From assembly GCA_038222915.1 (NCBI GenBank), contig JBBRHH010000183.1, positions 1-10,216 of the forward strand: 10,216 nt of DNA, read 5' to 3'. Positions 8,301 to 10,216 of this stretch are shown here, piece by piece. Both the position numbers and the translations under genes were made by a program. The first letter of the stretch is position 1; every line of letters begins with the position of its first letter. This DNA comes from JBBRHH01 sp038222915 (GTDB lineage: Bacteria > Planctomycetota > Phycisphaerae > Tepidisphaerales > Tepidisphaeraceae). The notes under the pieces were generated by a model. The model did not search any database and was not told the origin of the DNA. It saw only the letters and a program-made list of their open reading frames with translations.

Positions 8301-8606
8301 GAGCCCGGCCCGCCAGGACAGGACCCTGGCAAGGAGCCGGGAACCGAACCCGGCCAGGGTCAGAGCAAGGAGCCCGGCAAGGCCGATGAGCAGAACGCCA
8401 AGAACGGCTCTGGAACCCGCCAAGACACCCAGACCAACGTCCAAAACGGCGGCCCCCGCAAAGGTCAAACCGGTGGAGGCCAGTTCATGGCGCTCCCCGC
8501 CCGCGACCGCCAGACCATCCTCCAGACCCGCAGCGAAAAATATCCCGAAGAATACGGCAAGGAAATCGAGCAGTATATGCAGAACCTCGCCGACGAAGGA
8601 AAGTAG
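5319..8606 (+). CDS. Giant secreted coiled-coil, low-complexity protein with conserved-looking C-terminal tail
   Basis: This is a 1095-residue protein. A signal peptide (basic MTKRNK, hydrophobic stretch, likely cleavage after TFA at residue 26) exports it; C15 lacks a good lipobox. Residues 27-310 are helical. They are followed by Ala/Lys/Gln/Asp-rich helical modules beginning at about 313, 436 and 601, a degenerate copy near 927, a short NKPDQA tract (562-587) and a K[AP]DAGQ[GE] tract (782-872). A collagen-like Gly/Pro segment (about 985-1020) and an ordered tail, FMALPARDRQTILQTRSEKY then PEEYGKEIEQYMQNLADEGK, close the protein. Residues 261-1055 contain no F, W, Y, H or C, and residues 524-1033 contain no arginine. 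I recall a similar tail closing the coiled-coil part of planctomycete DUF4175-type proteins, so this may be the detached second half of that family. It is also reminiscent of TolA's extended helix. It is probably an elongated periplasmic spacer or scaffold. No enzymatic motif is seen. Confidence 0.8.
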   Translation: MTKRNKVLSWISLACAGVLPAIPTFAESRVSSEDIRQTEVRQQHIRTQTQAVADQVNAIVDEYRRNGMTGEEVTMLEGIQKVMAKLSDKDMLQVVQYLQAARTRKDDSAAGKALLSQKTIIVQMKAMLMAYQKQQALQELSNALQKLGDRQNKNLHQTVDLAKQTTNRQFNNFQPNEKDSLTVQQGDQDQIKGELGTLLGKIASLAHDNDESIAEKLNKALAAAKDRQLQATVDSSFDDLKNANLYRAAGEEKTARDTLYDLARLVAPAKDEVAALKAAIDNIDKAIAVEKQVLDETKKADLNKPEAADIEPKQADAVDKTDQLRKDLENLSPKAAQDLKQSEEKMQDARSNLNDKQKDPAAKNEQAAVDKLEAAKKDLQDQLAQAKPADAPQGDKEANLKDELKKVQELIKQEEKVKQDTAAAKTPDALKAEAPKQAAVEDKAREAQKQVAQTAPEAAASIAEAAKQMDKAEQALADKAPKNPADEEKAAVDALKKAEDQLKGEIAKAEQEKKDLAALENARDKVADLIKKEEKVQQNTEKAAAQQDKADKAEAAKADNANKPDQANKPDQANKPDQANANKPDKANADAKPDTKQLAADQAKVAEDTKQAQQEVAQAAPDAAKPLEDAKGEMQDAKGQLDKQDAKDAAADQKQAVAELNKAKDALDKKIDDVKKDLGQQPDNAKALADAAAKIEDLQQQVAQAQDKMDVAAGDIQKQQQDIADALKQMDQAPKDGSPLAQAEKAAQDAAKDLQKGDNQAAAKDMAKAEAAIKDAAAQAEKADAGQKPDAGQGEKPDAGQKADAGQKPDAGQGEKPDAGQKADAGQGEKPDAGQGEKPDAGQKADAGKPDAGQGEKGQGEKGQGGKPDAGQLADLAKKEAALEKALAQQAQNAAAEAKADAQAAQQLEKAAEQAGDLAAGDKGALPDNAEQALQQAEQAASQAAADAAVGDTPGAQASAQAAQAALAQAQAAVAMAQAGLGQQASAAQPGQPGEPGPPGQDPGKEPGTEPGQGQSKEPGKADEQNAKNGSGTRQDTQTNVQNGGPRKGQTGGGQFMALPARDRQTILQTRSEKYPEEYGKEIEQYMQNLADEGK
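6255..6623 (+). repeat. Helical module A of the coiled-coil protein
   Basis: Residues 313-435 contain, in order, an entry helix beginning KQADAV, P-x-A-A-x-x-[LI] (P333), K-M-x-x-A-x-x-x-L, a polar turn KDPAAKNE, QAAVDKLEAAKKDL, and LKKVQELIKQEEKVKQDT. Helix-turn-helix periodicity suggests an antiparallel hairpin. Module B repeats the same order exactly 123 residues later. Confidence 0.65.
6624..6992 (+). repeat. Helical module B of the coiled-coil protein
   Basis: Residues 436-558 match module A in order and register: KQAAVEDK, P456-EAA, QMDKAEQAL, a turn KNPADEE, KAAVDALKKAEDQL, then RDKVADLIKKEEKVQQNT. The LIKxEEKV motifs of A and B lie 119 residues apart. The match is at protein level, with many synonymous and conservative changes in the DNA. 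Confidence 0.65.
7002..7079 (+). repeat. NKPDQA hexapeptide repeat tract
   Basis: Three consecutive NKPDQA units occupy 7002-7019, 7020-7037 and 7038-7055. After an Asn-Ala pair, a variant NKPDKA follows at 7062-7079. The units use different codons (for example AAT/AAC, AAG/AAA, CCA/CCG/CCC), so the peptide, not the DNA, is conserved. The tract lies in the linker between helical modules B and C. Confidence 0.85.
7119..7445 (+). repeat. Helical module C of the coiled-coil protein
   Basis: Residues 601-709 repeat the A/B order: VAQAAPDAA (P621), EMQDAKGQL, a turn KDAAADQ, KQAVAELNKAKDAL, then AAKIEDLQQQVAQAQDKM in place of the LIKxEEKV helix. It begins 165 residues after B; the extra 42 residues hold the NKPDQA tract. 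A more degenerate copy appears near 8097-8250 (LPDNAEQALQQAEQAASQAA, then SAQAAQAALAQAQAAVA). Confidence 0.6.
7662..7934 (+). repeat. K[AP]DAGQ(GE) repeat tract with scrambled codons
   Basis: Twelve DAG-containing units of six or eight residues (KPDAGQ, KADAGQ, KPDAGQGE and similar), with two short KGQG units near the end, cover residues 782-872. Asp-Ala-Gly is written in at least seven ways, such as GACGCCGGC, GACGCGGGT, GATGCAGGA and GACGCTGGT. The segment is hydrophilic and probably disordered, and it separates two helical parts of the protein. Confidence 0.9.
8595..8603 (+). promoter_or_regulatory. Ribosome binding site overlapping the preceding stop region
   Basis: GAAGGAAAG sits at the end of the coiled-coil gene, just before its TAG (8604-8606), and serves the ATG at 8614. 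The arrangement suggests translational coupling. The same frame is open much further upstream, but those ATGs lie deep inside the preceding gene. Confidence 0.55.
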
Positions 8607-8613
8607 TACCAGC

Positions 8614-9669
8614 ATGAAGCGTTTTGCGGTTTCGATCATTGCCTTGGCGATGGCCTCCGGCAGCGCGCGCATCGGCTTCGCCGCCGAGCCCGACAAGAAG
8701 GACACCAGCACCGGCGTCGGCCAGGACACCGTCACCGTCGATGACCAGACCGAAAAGGTCATCAAGGGCGCTTTGAAATGGCTCGCCTCCAAGCAGCAGG
8801 CCAACGGCTGCTGGTCCGCCGACAACAACCAGGAACATACCGTCGCCATGACCGGCTACGTCCTGATGGCCTTCATGGCCGGCGGCAATCTCCCCGACGA
8901 AGGCGAGTTCGGTAAAAATGTCACCAACGGGATGAATTTCCTGATTAGTTGCGTGAAGCCCGACGGCTTCATCTCCGGCAACGGTACCAACATGTACGAG
9001 CACGGTATCGCGACCATCGCGCTGGCCGAAATGTACGGCCAGACCAAGGACGCCCGCCTCAAGGCAAAGCTTGAATCCGCCGTGAAGCTGATCATCAGTT
9101 GCCAGAACCAGCAGGGGGGTTGGCGATATCAACCCAAGGTGAGCGACGCCGACGTCTCCGTCACTGTGCTCCAGTGCACCGCCCTCCGCGCCGCCAAAAA
9201 TTCCGGCCTCGACGTCCCCGACAAAACCATCGACGCCGCCGTCAAATACGTGAAGAGTTGCTTCGACAAAAATAGCGGCGGCTTCGCCTACCAGCCCGGC
9301 CAGCCCCCCGGCTTCGCCCGCACCGCCGCCGCCATCTACTCTCTCCAGGTCTGCGGCCAGTATGACACCCCCGAAGTAAAAAGCGGCTCTGCTTTCCTTG
9401 AAAAGAAAAAGAAAGACGACCGCGAGTGGTTCACCTACGGCAACTTCTACGCCGCCCCCGCCCAATACATGATCGGCGGCGAAACCTGGAAAAACTGGTA
9501 CAGCTACATGTCCGCCACCCTCCTTCCAAAGGCACAGAAAAGCGGCGAAATGTACTTCTGGGAACCCAGCTTCGACGGCGGCCGAGGTGTTGGCAAAGTC
9601 TACGTCACAGCCGTCTACGCCACGATCCTCGCCATGCCCTATCACTATATCCCGCTCTATCAGCGCTAA
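8614..9669 (+). CDS. Secreted squalene-cyclase-like (prenyltransferase/squalene-oxidase repeat) protein
   Basis: This is a 351-residue protein. MKRFAVSIIALAMASGS is a signal peptide with likely cleavage near residue 23-24. The mature part has helical repeats with QW-like motifs: KQQANGCW (60-67), QNQQGGWRY (164-172) and KNSGGFAY (219-226). This is the alpha/alpha-toroid of squalene cyclases and protein prenyltransferases. SDADVSVTVLQ (177-187) occupies the place of the DXDDTA motif of squalene-hopene cyclase: the first two Asp (D178, D180) are present, while the third Asp and the Thr-Ala are not. At about half a real cyclase's length, and exported without cofactor, it is unlikely to make hopanoids. 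The C-terminus MPYHYIPLYQR resembles the closing motif I know from the many planctomycete secreted members. Six cysteines remain in the mature chain, unlike its upstream partners. It starts seven bases after the coiled-coil gene. A binding or structural role is more likely than catalysis. Confidence 0.8.
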   Translation: MKRFAVSIIALAMASGSARIGFAAEPDKKDTSTGVGQDTVTVDDQTEKVIKGALKWLASKQQANGCWSADNNQEHTVAMTGYVLMAFMAGGNLPDEGEFGKNVTNGMNFLISCVKPDGFISGNGTNMYEHGIATIALAEMYGQTKDARLKAKLESAVKLIISCQNQQGGWRYQPKVSDADVSVTVLQCTALRAAKNSGLDVPDKTIDAAVKYVKSCFDKNSGGFAYQPGQPPGFARTAAAIYSLQVCGQYDTPEVKSGSAFLEKKKKDDREWFTYGNFYAAPAQYMIGGETWKNWYSYMSATLLPKAQKSGEMYFWEPSFDGGRGVGKVYVTAVYATILAMPYHYIPLYQR

Positions 9670-9686
9670 TTCTTCGTACGATCGCC

Positions 9687-10079
9687 ATGTCGGACGACCA
9701 CTCCGCGAATCCTGCCACAACACGCTCGGATGTAACGCCTGCTGAGACACGCACCCTCAGCTACGCGACCCCCGGCGTGGTCGATCCCGGTGCGCGAGCT
9801 CTCTCGATCGTGTCGAAGCTTGGAGTTGGAATTGTTCTGGCCAGTCTCGCGTTTGGCCTAGCTTTCTATGGTACGCGTCATAAACAAGCGTTCGCGGTTT
9901 TGGGCATTGTGAGCGGCGGCTTGATCTACTGCGTCGGACGGTCCAGCGGACAAAGTAGAACAAGTATTGTGTCCAGGGTGCTTCTCGGTTCCTTCAGCGT
10001 CGTTTGTCTTGTCGCAACGATTGGACTGGTAACCGAATCCCGAGGTCATATATCAGAGATAATTGAGGACCCGGTGTGA
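9687..10079 (+). CDS. Small three-helix membrane protein of unknown function
   Basis: This encodes a 130-residue protein I do not recognise. A polar, Thr/Pro-rich N-terminus (1-40) is followed by three hydrophobic segments: about 42-61 (LGVGIVLASLAFGLAFYGTR), 66-83 and 96-116. The tail is short and acidic. The start is the first ATG after the squalene-cyclase-like gene, 17 bases downstream, but there is no Shine-Dalgarno-like stretch before it, so the start or its efficiency is uncertain. The frame is open upstream only because it runs through the previous gene. Base composition and codon choice are visibly less GC-rich than in the upstream genes (AGA, TTG, GTA and TCT are common). It may be cotranscribed with the upstream operon without belonging to it functionally. 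Confidence 0.6.
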   Translation: MSDDHSANPATTRSDVTPAETRTLSYATPGVVDPGARALSIVSKLGVGIVLASLAFGLAFYGTRHKQAFAVLGIVSGGLIYCVGRSSGQSRTSIVSRVLLGSFSVVCLVATIGLVTESRGHISEIIEDPV

Positions 10080-10197
10080 ATGCCATTCGTTTAGCACATA
10101 ACTCCGCGCCGCAGCGCGCTTTGCACCAGCTTGCGCGAGACGCGGCCTCCTGAGAGAATGGTGATGTCTAAGTCAACCAACTCCAAGGAGGCCACGG
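10080..10197 (+). other. Leader/intergenic region before the last gene
   Basis: These 118 bases hold no supported complete gene. A hairpin CGCGC-CGCA-GCGCG at 10105-10118 is followed by CTTTG, not a clear T-run, so it is a poor terminator. An 8-base inverted repeat lies further down and covers the next ribosome binding site. No convincing -35/-10 pair is seen. Confidence 0.4.
10141..10196 (+). promoter_or_regulatory. Inverted repeat masking a ribosome binding site
   Basis: GGCCTCCT at 10144-10151 is the exact reverse complement of AGGAGGCC at 10186-10193. Beyond one C/A mismatch, CG (10141-10142) also pairs with CG (10195-10196). The right arm contains the Shine-Dalgarno sequence of the ATG at 10198. 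If folded, the 34-base loop would leave translation off. This could be translational control, or a chance match in GC-rich DNA. Confidence 0.4.
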
Positions 10198-10216
10198 ATG
10201 GCTATCATCGCCCGCA
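10198..10216 (+). CDS. Start of a further gene (3' truncated), product unknown
   Basis: Only MAIIAR is visible before the window ends. The start is chosen because AAGGAGG at 10185-10191 lies six bases upstream, the best Shine-Dalgarno match in the window. A competing frame with ATGs at 10158 and 10164 (MVMSKSTNSKEATDGYHRP) is also open to the end of the window but has a weaker site in front. No function can be assigned. Confidence 0.5.

Noticed and set aside
8260..8613. Upstream ATG extension of the squalene-cyclase-like gene
   Set aside because: This stretch is the out-of-frame reading of the Gly/Pro-rich end of the coiled-coil gene. ATG 8614 begins a proper signal peptide.
9426..9686. Upstream ATG extension of the small membrane-protein gene
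   Set aside because: It is an Arg/Pro-rich frame-shifted reading of the squalene-cyclase-like gene, with no independent support.
8485..9750. 421-codon open frame on the - strand
   Set aside because: Codon-aligned antisense of the squalene-cyclase-like gene, with no recognisable motif.
10105..10122. Rho-independent terminator after the small membrane-protein gene
   Set aside because: The stem CGCGC/GCGCG is present, but only CTTTG follows, without a T-run.

Overview
The window looks like part of a GC-rich planctomycete chromosome, most likely of the Phycisphaerae type. This is inferred from gene content and order, not from a marker gene. Every gene lies on the + strand. Five of them form a tight run with gaps of 28, 20, 59 and 7 bases. 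In order they are: the C-terminal end of a BatA-like von Willebrand factor A (VWA) family membrane protein; a membrane-anchored VWA protein with a glutamine-amidotransferase-like fold; a DUF4175-like membrane protein with tandem beta domains; a giant secreted coiled-coil and low-complexity protein; and a secreted squalene-cyclase-like (prenyltransferase/squalene-oxidase repeat) protein. In planctomycetes such sets usually follow a MoxR-type AAA+ ATPase and a DUF58 protein, which would lie upstream of this window.

Layout: 1-672 BatA-like C-terminus (5' truncated); 701-3202 VWA/GATase-like protein; 3223-5259 DUF4175-like protein, whose start I move downstream to the ATG with a good ribosome binding site; 5319-8606 coiled-coil protein; 8614-9669 squalene-cyclase-like protein; 9687-10079 a small three-helix membrane protein with less biased codon use; 10080-10197 a leader; and 10198 onwards the first codons of another gene, whose ribosome binding site lies inside an inverted repeat.

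Topology predicted from sequence places nearly all of the soluble mass of the first five proteins outside the cytoplasmic membrane. The first three are anchored by membrane helices and the last two carry signal peptides. A reasonable inference is an envelope complex: metal-dependent adhesion (MIDAS) VWA modules and Ig-like domains at the membrane, a very long extended helical protein reaching from it, and an alpha/alpha-toroid protein as partner. The substrate is unknown.

The most striking sequence is the 1095-residue coiled-coil protein. It has 795 consecutive residues without any aromatic residue, histidine or cysteine, and 510 consecutive residues without arginine. It also contains tandem helical modules with a 123-residue period, two separate short-peptide repeat tracts whose codons have diverged while the peptide stayed the same, and a well-ordered C-terminal tail. 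No RNA genes, CRISPR arrays or insertion sequences were seen.
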